Positions 8,282 through 17,842 of a stretch of DNA of 32,022 nt are shown here, piece after piece; within the stretch, counting starts at the first letter, position 1, and each line of letters begins with the position of its first letter. A program made the translations under genes and the position numbers. Under the pieces are notes generated by a model. That model worked only from the letters and a program-made list of their open reading frames with translations, did not search any database and was not told the DNA's origin. Source of the stretch: Pseudomonadota bacterium (GTDB lineage Bacteria; Pseudomonadota; Alphaproteobacteria; SMXQ01); the NCBI GenBank assembly GCA_022545545.1, contig JACZQV010000012.1, positions 1-32,022 of the forward strand, written 5' to 3'.

Positions 8282-9700
8282 TCACCGGGCCTCGGGCACG
8301 CCGGTCCGCTTGAGCGCCGCCTTCTGGCGGCGGGCGAGTTTGCCGGCGTCGAAATCCTCGATCAGGCCGTGGAACAGTTGGTGCCAGTTGATCTCGGCCT
8401 TGAGGCGGGTGAACACCGAGCCGAGCCCGATGGCGGCGCGGTCCATGAGGACGAATTCGCGCGGCGGGGTGACGCCGCCAAGCCGCCTGAGTTCCCGGTG
8501 GACCTTCTCCGCCACCGTCGCCCCGTAAACGCTGCCCTCGGTGTCCTGGATGCGCCGCACCTTGTCGTCCATCAGCGGCGCGTAGACGAACTTGGCCCAG
8601 AGGTTGAGCACGTCGATGACCTCGCGGGTGAGGTTCTCGAAGCCCCAGGTCTCGTAGGCATGGACCGCGAGATCCTCCTCGCCCCGCGCCAGCGCCCAGT
8701 AGAGGTCGATGACGCCGGCGACGAACTTCGGCTCGAACACCCGGATGCAGCCGAAGTCGAGCAGGTTGAGGGTGTGATCGGGCCTCGCCGTATAATTGCC
8801 GAGATGGGGATCGCCGTGGATGATGCCGTAACCATAGAAGGGCACGTACCACGCCAGGAACATGTTATGCGCCAACTGGTTGCGGCTTTCGATATGGGCG
8901 TCGGCGAAGGCCAGCAGCGGCTCGCCCTCGAGCCAGGTCATGCTCAAAAGCCTGCCGGTCGAAAGTGAGTCGACCGGCACCGGCACGTGCACGCCGTCCT
9001 CGCCTTCGAGCATCGACGTATAAAGACGCATGTGCAGCGCTTCGCGCCCGTAGTCCAGTTCCTCATGCAGGCGTTCGACGATCTCGGCGTGGATTTCGCC
9101 CGTGGAGATGGTGGGGTCGATGCGCTCGTATATGGCGAAGGCGAGCCTGAGTTGCCTGAGATCGGCATCGACCACCGATTTCATGTCCGGGTATTGCAGT
9201 TTGCAGGCAAGCCTCGTGCCGTCGTGCGCCAGCGCTTTGTGCACCTGGCCGAGCGACGCCGCCCGCGCCGCGACGTGTTCGAATTCGGCGAAGCGTTGCC
9301 GCCAATCGGGCCCCAGTTCCGCCGCCATGCGCCGCTTGACGAACAGCCAGCCCATGGACGGCGCGTCGGCCTGCAAATGCCCGAGTTCCGAGGCGTATTC
9401 CGACGGCAGGGCGTCGGGCACGGTGGAGAGGAGCTGCGCCACCTTCATCAGCGGCCCCTTGATGCCGCCGAGCGCGGCGCGCAACTCCGCCGCGTGGCGG
9501 GGCCGGTCGAGCTTGAGGCCGAGATAGCGCGCCCCGGCAAGGCGCACGGCGAGCCCGCCGACCGTGGTCGAGACCTGGGCGTAGCGGCGGAGGCGCCGGG
9601 TTAGCCGCGAATCCTCCCCTCCGCCCGCCTTGGCGGTTCCCTTAGGTTCGGCCGCGACCTCCGATTTAGAAGTTTGGGCCGATTTAGGCGCTTGGGCCAT
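8282..9700 (-). CDS. AarF/ABC1/UbiB kinase-like family protein
   Basis: GIKGPLMKVAQLLSTVPDALPSEYASEL (KxGQ-like motif), ARAASLGQVHKA, GIIHGDPHLGNY, LLDFGCIR. Confidence 0.93.
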   Translation of the reverse strand: MAQAPKSAQTSKSEVAAEPKGTAKAGGGEDSRLTRRLRRYAQVSTTVGGLAVRLAGARYLGLKLDRPRHAAELRAALGGIKGPLMKVAQLLSTVPDALPSEYASELGHLQADAPSMGWLFVKRRMAAELGPDWRQRFAEFEHVAARAASLGQVHKALAHDGTRLACKLQYPDMKSVVDADLRQLRLAFAIYERIDPTISTGEIHAEIVERLHEELDYGREALHMRLYTSMLEGEDGVHVPVPVDSLSTGRLLSMTWLEGEPLLAFADAHIESRNQLAHNMFLAWYVPFYGYGIIHGDPHLGNYTARPDHTLNLLDFGCIRVFEPKFVAGVIDLYWALARGEEDLAVHAYETWGFENLTREVIDVLNLWAKFVYAPLMDDKVRRIQDTEGSVYGATVAEKVHRELRRLGGVTPPREFVLMDRAAIGLGSVFTRLKAEINWHQLFHGLIEDFDAGKLARRQKAALKRTGVPEAR

Positions 9701-9708
9701 GGCATCGC

Positions 9709-11556
9709 TCAGTCAAGCTCTTCAAGCTCCTCGATTAGGGAGGAAATCATCCCCAGCCCGCGGTCCCAGAAGGCGGGGTCCGTGGCGTCGAGGCCGAAGG
9801 GCGCCAAAAGCTCCCGGTGCCGCTTGGTTCCCCCGGCCTTGAGCATATCGAGATACTTGTCCTTGAACGTCCCTTTCAGATCCGCGGCTCCCTCCCATTC
9901 CCGATAGGTGGCGTAGAGCGAGTTCACCAGGCAATCCCCGAAGGCGTAGGCGTAGACGTAAAAGGGCGAATGGATGAAATGGGGGATGTAGATCCAATAG
10001 AACCGGTAATCCCCTTCGAGGTCGATCGCCGGACCGAGGCTTTCGCGCTGCACCTCGAGCCAGATCTCGCAAAGCCGCTCGGCCGGCACCTCGCCCTTTT
10101 TGCGCTCGCCATGAACCTTGAGTTCGAAATCGTAGAAGGCGGTCTGGCGCACCACCGTGTTCAACATGTCCTCGATCTTCCCCGCCAGCATGACGCGCCG
10201 GCGGGGAACGTCGGTCTCATCGGCGAGCAGCGCCCTAAACGTCAGCATCTCGCCGAATACGGATGCGGTCTCGGCCAAGGTCAGCGGCGTGTCCGCCAAC
10301 AAATGTCCCCTGGGCGCGGCGAGAACCTGGTGGACGCCGTGGCCGAGTTCATGCGCGAGCGTCATGACGTCGCGCGTCTTGCCCTGGTAGTTGAGCAGGA
10401 TATAGGGATGCGCGCTCGGCACCGTGGGATGGGAAAAGGCGCCCGGGTCCTTGCCCGGGCGGACCCCGGCGTCGATCCAGCGGCGATCGAAGAATTTCCG
10501 CGCCGTCGCTTCCATCTCGGGCGCGAAGGCCCCATACGCGCCGAGCACCTTATCGCGCGCCTCGTCCCACGGGGTCTGCCTGTCGTCGTCCTCGGGCAGG
10601 GGCGCGTTGCGGTCCCAATACCGGAGCCGCTCGACGCCGAACCAGCGGGCCTTGAGCGCGTAGTAGCGGTGCGAAAGCTTCGGGTAGGCGCCCTTGACCG
10701 CCGAGATCAAGGCGTCCACCACCTCGTCCTCGACGAGATTGGAAAGGTTGCGCGCCGAGGTCGGGCGGGGAAATTTGCGCCAACGGTCCTCGATCTCCTT
10801 GTCCTTGGCCAGGGTGTTGGTGATCAGGGCGAAGACCGGCGCGTTTTCGCCCAGCACCTTGCCGAGCGAGAGCGCCGCCGCTTCGCGCACCTTGGCGTCG
10901 CTGTCGGAAAGCAGATGCAGGACCTCGGCGCTGGTGAGATCCTTGCCGTCGACCGGGAAGCGCAGCCGCGCCATGGTCTCGTCGAACAGCCGCACCCACG
11001 CCGACCGGCCCGACACCGCCTTCTCGCGCAAGATCTTCTCGAGATCCTCGTCCAACTGGTGGGGACGGAGGACCCTGACGTCCCGGATCCACGGCGCGTA
11101 ACGGTTCAACCTCTCCGCCTTCAGCTTGTCCGCGATCTCCCCGTCTTCGATAAGGTTGATCTCGAGGGTAAAGAACACGAGATCGGTGGAGATCTCGGTG
11201 ACCCGCTCCTGGAGGGTCTGGTAGAACCCGGCGACCTCGGGGTCCGAGATGTTGCCGGCATATATCAGTTGGGCGTAGCTCATCAGGCGCGAGAGCGTCT
11301 CGTCGATGTCCTCGTATTCGGCGACGGCTTCGCCCAGCGCATCGCCGTCGAGGCCCGCGACCTTGCCGTGGTAGCGGTGCTTGAACGCCTTGGTCCGATC
11401 TTGCGCCGAGGTGAGGTCGCGTTTCAGCGCCGCCGATTCCGTTCCGGGGTAGAGGTCGCTGAGGTCCCATTCCGGCAGAGGGGGACCGGCGGCATCGCCG
11501 CGCGCGGGTGCGGCGCCGGAGGCTTCGGCTTGTCGGGCAAATTCCGGGTCGGTCAT
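9709..11556 (-). CDS. M3 family oligoendopeptidase (PepF-like)
   Basis: 615 aa; zinc motif HELGHGVHQ; NYQGKTRDVMTLAHELGHG and TLAETASVFGEML typical of M3B. Confidence 0.93.
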   Translation of the reverse strand: MTDPEFARQAEASGAAPARGDAAGPPLPEWDLSDLYPGTESAALKRDLTSAQDRTKAFKHRYHGKVAGLDGDALGEAVAEYEDIDETLSRLMSYAQLIYAGNISDPEVAGFYQTLQERVTEISTDLVFFTLEINLIEDGEIADKLKAERLNRYAPWIRDVRVLRPHQLDEDLEKILREKAVSGRSAWVRLFDETMARLRFPVDGKDLTSAEVLHLLSDSDAKVREAAALSLGKVLGENAPVFALITNTLAKDKEIEDRWRKFPRPTSARNLSNLVEDEVVDALISAVKGAYPKLSHRYYALKARWFGVERLRYWDRNAPLPEDDDRQTPWDEARDKVLGAYGAFAPEMEATARKFFDRRWIDAGVRPGKDPGAFSHPTVPSAHPYILLNYQGKTRDVMTLAHELGHGVHQVLAAPRGHLLADTPLTLAETASVFGEMLTFRALLADETDVPRRRVMLAGKIEDMLNTVVRQTAFYDFELKVHGERKKGEVPAERLCEIWLEVQRESLGPAIDLEGDYRFYWIYIPHFIHSPFYVYAYAFGDCLVNSLYATYREWEGAADLKGTFKDKYLDMLKAGGTKRHRELLAPFGLDATDPAFWDRGLGMISSLIEELEELD

Positions 11557-11685
11557 GGGTTACTCCTACGGTCCACAGGCGGTATATGTGTCTTAAACGA
11601 ACGATGGAAAACACCCAGGGAACGAATAGCTGTCCTCGGGGGGCAAGATTAGGACGTTTCGGGCCTGAGTGAAACGGCGGCAACC

Positions 11686-13476
11686 ATGATAAAATCCGAC
11701 ACCTGGCCGACCCTGACGGCGATGTTTTTCGACCAGGCCGAACGGCTTGGCGAGCGTGCGTTCCTGTGGGCCAAGGAGGATGGCCGCTACCGGGCGCTGA
11801 GCTGGGCCGAGACGGCCGAAAGGGTGCGGGCTCTCGCCCAGGGTTTGCGCTCCCTTGGCCTCGAGCCCGGCGACCGGGTGGTCCTGGTATCGGAGAACCG
11901 TCCCGAATGGCTGATCGCCGATGTCGGCATCATGGCCGCGGGCGGCATCACGGTGCCGTCCTACACCACCAACACGGCTGACGATCATCTCCACGTGCTC
12001 GAGGACAGCGGCGCCCGGGCGGCGATCGTGTCGACGGCGGCGCTGGCGAAGCGGCTGCTGCCGGCGGTGGCGCGGGCGGCGAAGGTGGAATGGGTGATTA
12101 CCATCGAAACCCCAACCATCGGCCAGGCAAGCGGCGCCAGCCTCCATGGCTGGGACGAGGTGATGGAGTTGGGACGGGGCCAGATCGACGAAGGCAACGA
12201 AGGCACCACTGATGTGAAGCGCTCCGACACCGCCTGCCTGATCTACACCTCGGGCACCGGCGGTAAGCCCAAGGGGGTGATGCTCAGCCACGGGGCGATC
12301 CTCGGCAACGCCGCCGGCGCCGAGCACGTCTTCAGGGACTTGGGATTCAAGGACGCGGTGTTCCTGTCCTTCCTGCCGCTGTCCCATGCCTACGAGCACA
12401 CGGCGGGGCAATTCTTTCCCATGGCGATCGGCGCCGAGATCTACTACGCCGAAGGCGCCGATACCCTGGCGGCGAACATGGCGGAGGCCCGCCCGACCCT
12501 CATGACCGCGGTGCCGCGCCTTTACGAGACCCTGCATCTGCGCATCCTTCGCGCCGTCGCGCGCTCGGGCGGGCTCCAGAAAAAGCTGTTCGCGAGGACG
12601 CTGGCGCTGGGAACGCGGAAGTACGAGACCCCGGGCGCGCTCTCGATCGTCGAGCGCATGACCGACCGGGCGCTCGAGGTCTTGGTGCGGCGCAAGGTGC
12701 GCCGGCGCTTCGGCGGCAGGTTGAAGGCCATGATCTCCGGCGGGGCGGCGCTCAATTACGACGTCGCGCTGTTCTTCACCGCCCTTGGCGTCAGGATCCT
12801 GCAAGGCTACGGCCAGACCGAGGCCGCCCCGGTGGTCAGTTGCAACCCGCCCGGTAAGGTGAAGCTGGCGACGGTCGGACCGCCGCTCGACGGCGTCGAG
12901 GTCAGGATCGCGGACGACGGCGAGATCCTGGTCAGGGGCGAGCTCGTCATGCAGGGCTACTGGAACAATGAGAAGGCCACCTTTGAGGCCTTGCGCGAGG
13001 GTTGGCTGCACACGGGTGATATCGGCGCCATCGATGAAGATGGCTATCTCGAGATCACCGACCGCAAGCGAGACATCATCGTCAATTCCGGCGGCGACAA
13101 CGTCTCGCCCCAGCGTGTCGAGGGCATCCTCACCGTGGCGCCGGAGATCGCCCAGGCCATGGTCTATGGCGACGCCAGGCCCTATCTCGTGGCGCTGGTC
13201 GTGCCCGACGAGGAGACCCGGAAGCGCTGGGCCAAGGATGCGGGAAAGCCGGCCGATCTTGGTGTCCTTGCCGATGATGCGGCGTTTGCCGCCTTCCTCG
13301 GCGAGGTGGTGGAGCGGGTCAACGCGACGCTGTCGCCGGTCGAACGGGTGCGCCGGTTCCATATCGCTCCTGAGCCCTTCACCATCGCCAGCGGAGAACT
13401 GACGCCGACGCTCAAGCTGCGCCGCCACGTGATCGGCGAAAAATACGGGGCCGCGCTGGAGGCGCTTTACCGGTAG
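11686..13476 (+). CDS. AMP-dependent synthetase / long-chain fatty acid-CoA ligase
   Basis: YTSGTGGKPKGVMLSHGAI, GYGQTEAAPVVS, GWLHTGDIGAIDEDGYLEITDRKRDIIVNSGGDNVSPQRVE. Confidence 0.95.
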   Translation: MIKSDTWPTLTAMFFDQAERLGERAFLWAKEDGRYRALSWAETAERVRALAQGLRSLGLEPGDRVVLVSENRPEWLIADVGIMAAGGITVPSYTTNTADDHLHVLEDSGARAAIVSTAALAKRLLPAVARAAKVEWVITIETPTIGQASGASLHGWDEVMELGRGQIDEGNEGTTDVKRSDTACLIYTSGTGGKPKGVMLSHGAILGNAAGAEHVFRDLGFKDAVFLSFLPLSHAYEHTAGQFFPMAIGAEIYYAEGADTLAANMAEARPTLMTAVPRLYETLHLRILRAVARSGGLQKKLFARTLALGTRKYETPGALSIVERMTDRALEVLVRRKVRRRFGGRLKAMISGGAALNYDVALFFTALGVRILQGYGQTEAAPVVSCNPPGKVKLATVGPPLDGVEVRIADDGEILVRGELVMQGYWNNEKATFEALREGWLHTGDIGAIDEDGYLEITDRKRDIIVNSGGDNVSPQRVEGILTVAPEIAQAMVYGDARPYLVALVVPDEETRKRWAKDAGKPADLGVLADDAAFAAFLGEVVERVNATLSPVERVRRFHIAPEPFTIASGELTPTLKLRRHVIGEKYGAALEALYR

Positions 13477-13523
13477 CGGCGTCCTCGGATCCGCGGCGGC
13501 TCATCCGGTCCCGGCGATGTGTG

Positions 13524-13611
13524 AAGGGGTCAAGTCTTGACAATTATCATTTAAACAGGGAATGCGGCAGAGAGTCGGCTTAAATTGATAATTGTCAAGA
13601 CTTGACCCCTT
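13524..13611. repeat. Inverted-repeat element with 26-bp perfect arms (REP/REPIN- or MITE-like)
   Basis: AAGGGGTCAAGTCTTGACAATTATCA (13524-13549) is the exact reverse complement of 13586-13611; 36-bp centre; lies between convergent genes. Confidence 0.88.
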
Positions 13612-13635
13612 TTACGCCGCCCCAACGGGGCCGGG

Positions 13636-14619
13636 TCACGAGACGCCGTGATAATCCTTGTACCAGTCGACGAATTTGGGGATGCCGGCATCGATGGTGG
13701 TCGAGGGATTGAAGCCGATATCCTTTTGGATCGCGGTGATGTCGGCGTAGGTCTCCTTGACCTCGCCCGGCTGCATGGGCACGAGCTCGGTCTTCGCCTG
13801 GCGCCCCGCCGCTTTCTCGATCACCTCGATGAAGCGGAGCAGCGGCTCGGAGCGGTGATTGCCGATGTTGTAGAGCCTGTGCGGCGGGTCATCGCCATCG
13901 CCGGTGGGCGCTTGATCGAGGCAGGCGATCACGCCCCGGGTTATGTCGTCGATATAGGTGAAATCGCGTTTCATGTCGCCGCGATTGAACACCCGGATGG
14001 TCTCGCCGTCGAGGATCGCCCGGGTGAAGAGATAGGCCGCCATGTCGGGCCGGCCCCAGGGGCCGTAGACGGTGAAGAACCGCAATCCCGTCGCCGCCAG
14101 CCCATAGAGCCGGCTGTAGGTGAAACTCATCAATTCGCCGCACCGCTTGGTGGCGGCATAGAACGAGACCGGTCTATCCACCCGGTCCTCGACGGCGAAG
14201 GGCAGCTTGACGTTGCCGCCATAGACCGATGAGGTCGAGGCGTAGACGAGGTGGCTGAGCCTGTCCAAGCGCCGGCACAGCTCGAGGACGTTGAGATGCC
14301 CCGACACATTGGCCTCGACATAGGCGTGGGGATTGACCAGCGAATAGCGCACTCCCGCCTGGGCGGCGAGATGGAGGACCCGCTCGATCCCCTTGTTGGC
14401 ATTGGCGAATCCCTCCATGGCGCCGCGATCGGCGATGTCGAGGCGGTGGAAGGTGAAATTCCTGAAACGCTCGAGCAGCGCGAGGCGCGCCTTCTTCAGC
14501 TCGACGTCGTAATAGGCGTTGAGGTTGTCGATGCCGATGACCGCGTCGCCGCGCTCGAGGAGGGCCTTGGCGGCGTGAAAGCCGATGAAACCGGCCGCGC
14601 CTGTGACGAGAAAGCTCAT
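13636..14619 (-). CDS. NAD-dependent epimerase, UDP-glucuronate 4-epimerase-like
   Basis: MSFLVTGAAGFIGFHAAKALLERGDAVIGIDNLNAYYDVELKKARL, LAAQAGVRYSLVNPHAYVEANV, FFTVYGPWGRPDMAAYLFTRAILDG. Confidence 0.93.
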   Translation of the reverse strand: MSFLVTGAAGFIGFHAAKALLERGDAVIGIDNLNAYYDVELKKARLALLERFRNFTFHRLDIADRGAMEGFANANKGIERVLHLAAQAGVRYSLVNPHAYVEANVSGHLNVLELCRRLDRLSHLVYASTSSVYGGNVKLPFAVEDRVDRPVSFYAATKRCGELMSFTYSRLYGLAATGLRFFTVYGPWGRPDMAAYLFTRAILDGETIRVFNRGDMKRDFTYIDDITRGVIACLDQAPTGDGDDPPHRLYNIGNHRSEPLLRFIEVIEKAAGRQAKTELVPMQPGEVKETYADITAIQKDIGFNPSTTIDAGIPKFVDWYKDYHGVS

Positions 14620-14896
14620 ATTTTACAACCAGTCATCCTTAGATAACGCACCCATCGAATTGATTCCTATCACCCAAGAACCGCTCTCGGTCCGCCAAGA
14701 GATTGCCCAATGGCCCCAAGGGCGGTAATCCTATCAGACTGGATTCCAAACTCGGAGACAAACTCTTGGTGCGCGCCGCTCGCCTGCGTAACGATCACGC
14801 CGTCCCTGTTTCCGGCCCTGTCGCCGGACGCATGTCCCGCGCCGTCACCCGGCCACCCGGGTGGTTGGTTGGCCGGGCGCATGCCCGGCGGGCACC

Positions 14897-16144
14897 ATGA
14901 AGAAACCCTCGGGCTTCGACGGCATCGTCGAAATCCTCAAAAACCCCAGCTACAGAAACTATACCATCGGCAGCTCGTTCTCGCTGGTCGGCACCTGGGT
15001 CCACCGGGTGGCGGCCGGCTGGCTGACATGGCAACTGACCGAGTCCGGGGCGTGGCTCGGCATCATCGCCTTCGCCGATCTGTTCACCATGGTGCTGCTC
15101 TCGCCCTTCGCCGGGGCCATCGCCGACAGGGTGGACCGGCTGTGGCTTTTCAAGCTGTTCCAGTTGCTGAGCCTGTTCCAGGCGGTGGCGATCGCCATCC
15201 TCGTTTTCACCGGCCTTATCACCATAGAGCTTCTGCTCGGCCTCACCATATATCTCGGCGTCTGTCACGCCTTTCATACCGCCGCCAGGCACGCGCTGGT
15301 GCCGACCCTCGTGCCGCACGAGGGGATCGGCGCGGCGATCGGCCTCAGCTCCTTCATCTTCAATCTCGCGCGCTTCATCGGCCCCGCCGTCGCCGGCATC
15401 ATCATCGTCACCGCCGGCGTCGGCCCGGCCTTCGCTTTCAACGCGCTGAGCTTCACCATCTTCCTCGTCGTGCTGATGCGCGTCGAGGTGGTCCGCCGGG
15501 ACGCCATCGACAAGACGGGCGGCGGCATCTGGAGCAATATCGCCGATGGCTACCGCTATACCGTGGCCCATCCCGCCATCGGTCCCTTGTTGCTGCTGCT
15601 GATCGTGTCGTCGTTCGCGGCGCGCTCCATCGTCGATCTTCTTCCCGGGTTCGCCGAGGACGTGTTCGCCCGCGGCGCCGCCGGCCTTGCGTGGCTGACA
15701 TCGGCGATGGGGCTCGGCGCCACCTTGGCGGGCCTGTGGCTCGCCCGGCGCCAGAGCCTCGTCGGCTTGACCGGGGTGGTGCTGGCCCAAGTGGTGGTGA
15801 TTGCCGCGGCGTTGATCGCCTTCGTCGCCACCGACATCTTCTGGGTCGCCATCCCCGCCCTGATGCTGTCGGGCTTCGCCATGATCATCAACGGGGTGGG
15901 GTCGCAGGTGCTGATCCAATCCACCGTCGCCGGCGCCATGCGCGGGCGGGTGATGTCGCTTTTCACCCTCATCCTGCAGGGCAGCCCGGCGTTCGGCACC
16001 CTCATCATCGGCGTGGTGTCGGAAAGCATCGGCCTGCGCATCCCGGTCGCCGTCGCCGCGGTTCTGTGTCTGGCAGCCTGGTTGTGGATGGTGCCGAGGG
16101 CGGCGGCCGTATCGCGGGCGTTCGAAGGCGAAAGACCGGGATGA
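14897..16144 (+). CDS. MFS transporter (first of tandem pair)
   Basis: MKKPSGFDGIVEILKNPSYRNYTIGSSFSLVGTWVHRVAAGWLTWQLT...; twelve-TM-like hydrophobic profile; start set at ATG 14897. Confidence 0.9.
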   Translation: MKKPSGFDGIVEILKNPSYRNYTIGSSFSLVGTWVHRVAAGWLTWQLTESGAWLGIIAFADLFTMVLLSPFAGAIADRVDRLWLFKLFQLLSLFQAVAIAILVFTGLITIELLLGLTIYLGVCHAFHTAARHALVPTLVPHEGIGAAIGLSSFIFNLARFIGPAVAGIIIVTAGVGPAFAFNALSFTIFLVVLMRVEVVRRDAIDKTGGGIWSNIADGYRYTVAHPAIGPLLLLLIVSSFAARSIVDLLPGFAEDVFARGAAGLAWLTSAMGLGATLAGLWLARRQSLVGLTGVVLAQVVVIAAALIAFVATDIFWVAIPALMLSGFAMIINGVGSQVLIQSTVAGAMRGRVMSLFTLILQGSPAFGTLIIGVVSESIGLRIPVAVAAVLCLAAWLWMVPRAAAVSRAFEGERPG

Positions 16145-17409
16145 CCCAGTCACCCCGTGGCGAAGCCCCGGGCTTCGGTCTCGGCGGCGTCAGGCGCGCC
16201 CTTCGCCACCGCAATCACTTCCTGTTCTCGGCCGGCATGGCGCCGTCGCTGATTACCCTATGGATGCAGCGCCTCGCCGTCGGCTGGCTGACATGGGAGC
16301 TCACCCACTCTCCCGCCTGGCTCGGCATCATCGCCTTCGCCGATCTGTTTCCCGCCGTCGTGCTCAGCCCCCTTGCCGGGGCGCTTATCGACCGCGTCGA
16401 CCCGATGCGGCCGATGATCCTGTCCCAGGCCGTCTTCCTGGTTCAGGCGCTTATCCTCGCGGTGCTGAGTTTCGCCGGCCTCCTCACCATCGAAAGCCTG
16501 CTGGCGCTGGCGATCGTGCTCGGGCTCACACATCCCTTCAATACGGCGTCGCGCCATACCATCCTGCCTTCCCTGGTCCCCCGCGAGGACCTCTCGGCGG
16601 CGATCGCCATCAACTCGTCGCTCTACAACGTCGCCCGCTTCATCGGCCCGGCGGCGGCCGGCGCCGTCATCGTCACCGGCGGCGTCACCTGGGCCTTCGC
16701 CTGCAACGTGCTCGGTTATCTGGTGTTCCTCCTCGCTCTCTTTCGTATGGACGTCGCCCCGCCGGAGCGGCGACCGAGGAGCGAGACCACCCTGTTCGGT
16801 GAGGTCGCCGAAGGGTGGCGCTACACCGTCGCCCATCCCGGTATCCGCCCGGTGCTGGTGCTGCTCGTCATCACCGCCGTGGTCTCCCGCCCGGTGGTCG
16901 ATCTCCTGCCCGGATTCGCCGGCGACGTGTTTCACCGGGGCGCCGGGGGCCTCGCCTGGCTTACCGCCGCCATGGGTCTGGGCGCCATGCTGGGCGCCCT
17001 GTGGCTGGCCTTGAGGGGCGTGCTCGCCGGTTTGACCACGATCACGGTCTCGGCGGTCCTGGTTCTCGCCCTCGCCTTGGGGGCGTTCACCGCGATGGAT
17101 CATTTCTTCCTCGCGCTTCCGTTCCTCGCCATCTCCGGCTTCGCCATGGTGGTCAACGGCATCGGCTCCCAGACGCTCATTCAGTCGTCGGTGGCGCCCG
17201 CCATGCGCGGCCGGGTGATGTCGCTCTACACCCTGATCTACCGGGGCATGCCGGCGCTGGGCGCCGTCGTCATGGGGTGGCTGGCGGAAGGGTTGGGGTT
17301 GCCCGCGACGCTTGGCGGCGGCGCCGTGCTGTGCCTCATCGCCTGGGGCTGGGCCGCCCGGCGCCGGCGGGGAATGGCCGTGGCGCTGGAGGAAAAAGGC
17401 GCCGACTGA
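16141..17409 (+). CDS. MFS transporter (second of tandem pair)
   Basis: MTQSPRGEAPGFGLGGVRRALRHRNHFLFSAGMAPSLITLWMQRLAVGWLTWELT...; ATGA overlap with the upstream gene; paralogous throughout. The 14710..17409 ORF is an over-extension. Confidence 0.9.
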   Translation: MTQSPRGEAPGFGLGGVRRALRHRNHFLFSAGMAPSLITLWMQRLAVGWLTWELTHSPAWLGIIAFADLFPAVVLSPLAGALIDRVDPMRPMILSQAVFLVQALILAVLSFAGLLTIESLLALAIVLGLTHPFNTASRHTILPSLVPREDLSAAIAINSSLYNVARFIGPAAAGAVIVTGGVTWAFACNVLGYLVFLLALFRMDVAPPERRPRSETTLFGEVAEGWRYTVAHPGIRPVLVLLVITAVVSRPVVDLLPGFAGDVFHRGAGGLAWLTAAMGLGAMLGALWLALRGVLAGLTTITVSAVLVLALALGAFTAMDHFFLALPFLAISGFAMVVNGIGSQTLIQSSVAPAMRGRVMSLYTLIYRGMPALGAVVMGWLAEGLGLPATLGGGAVLCLIAWGWAARRRRGMAVALEEKGAD

Positions 17410-17416
17410 CGGGGCG

Positions 17417-17437
17417 CCGATCGGTTGGGCCGATCGG
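17417..17437. terminator. Palindromic hairpin between convergent genes
   Basis: CCGATCGG-TTGGG-CCGATCGG between the MFS stop (17409) and the DUF1244 stop (17450); no clear T tract. Confidence 0.35.
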
Positions 17438-17449
17438 TCCGATTGTGCT

Positions 17450-17755
17450 CTATTCGTGGCCCGCCCGCGCGCTCGCTATCTTGTGCTTGGCCATCTGCTC
17501 CGGGGTGGCTTCGGTCTGGTACTTGGCCTTCCAATCGTCATAAGGCATGCCGTAGACGATTTCCCTGGCCTCGTCATAGGACATGTCGATGCCCTTGTCC
17601 TTGGCCGCCGCCGCGTACCATTTCGACAGGCAGTTGCGGCAAAAGCCGGAGAGGTTCATGAGGTCGATGTTCTGCACGTCGACGCGTTTGCGAAAATGCT
17701 GAACCAGCTGGCGGAAGGCCGCCGCCTCCAGTTCCGTTCGGGTGTTATCGTCCAT
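17450..17755 (-). CDS. DUF1244 domain-containing protein
   Basis: MDDNTRTELEAAAFRQLVQHFRKRVDVQNIDLMNLSGFCRNCLSKWYAAAAKDKGIDMSYDEAREIVYGMPYDDWKAKYQTEATPEQM; start set at ATG 17755. Confidence 0.9.
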   Translation of the reverse strand: MDDNTRTELEAAAFRQLVQHFRKRVDVQNIDLMNLSGFCRNCLSKWYAAAAKDKGIDMSYDEAREIVYGMPYDDWKAKYQTEATPEQMAKHKIASARAGHE

Positions 17756-17842
17756 GCCTGTCTCCTCCCATCTTCTTCGTTCCATCGGCCCAGCGCCGGG
17801 GTCGGTGCCTCGTGCCACCCCTCGGCGGGCGCGACGCCCGGA

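Noticed and set aside
9817-11652. 611-aa + strand ORF antisense to the M3 peptidase
   Set aside because: Fully antisense to a convincing M3 oligoendopeptidase; composition is the usual mirror ORF of high-GC coding DNA, with no domain motifs.
11593-13428. 611-aa - strand ORF antisense to the acyl-CoA ligase
   Set aside because: Mirror ORF of a well-supported ligase; the equal 611-aa length to the previous one looks coincidental.
14670-14882. 70-aa - strand ORF upstream of the epimerase as a small gene or remnant
   Set aside because: No recognisable family, no clear RBS, and it overlaps the MFS leader palindromes; not enough to call.
14710-16140. N-terminal part of the 899-aa ORF (14710..17409) as a fusion protein
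   Set aside because: This part is an out-of-frame reading of the first MFS gene (Arg/Pro/His-rich, no TM segments); the real second MFS gene starts at 16141.
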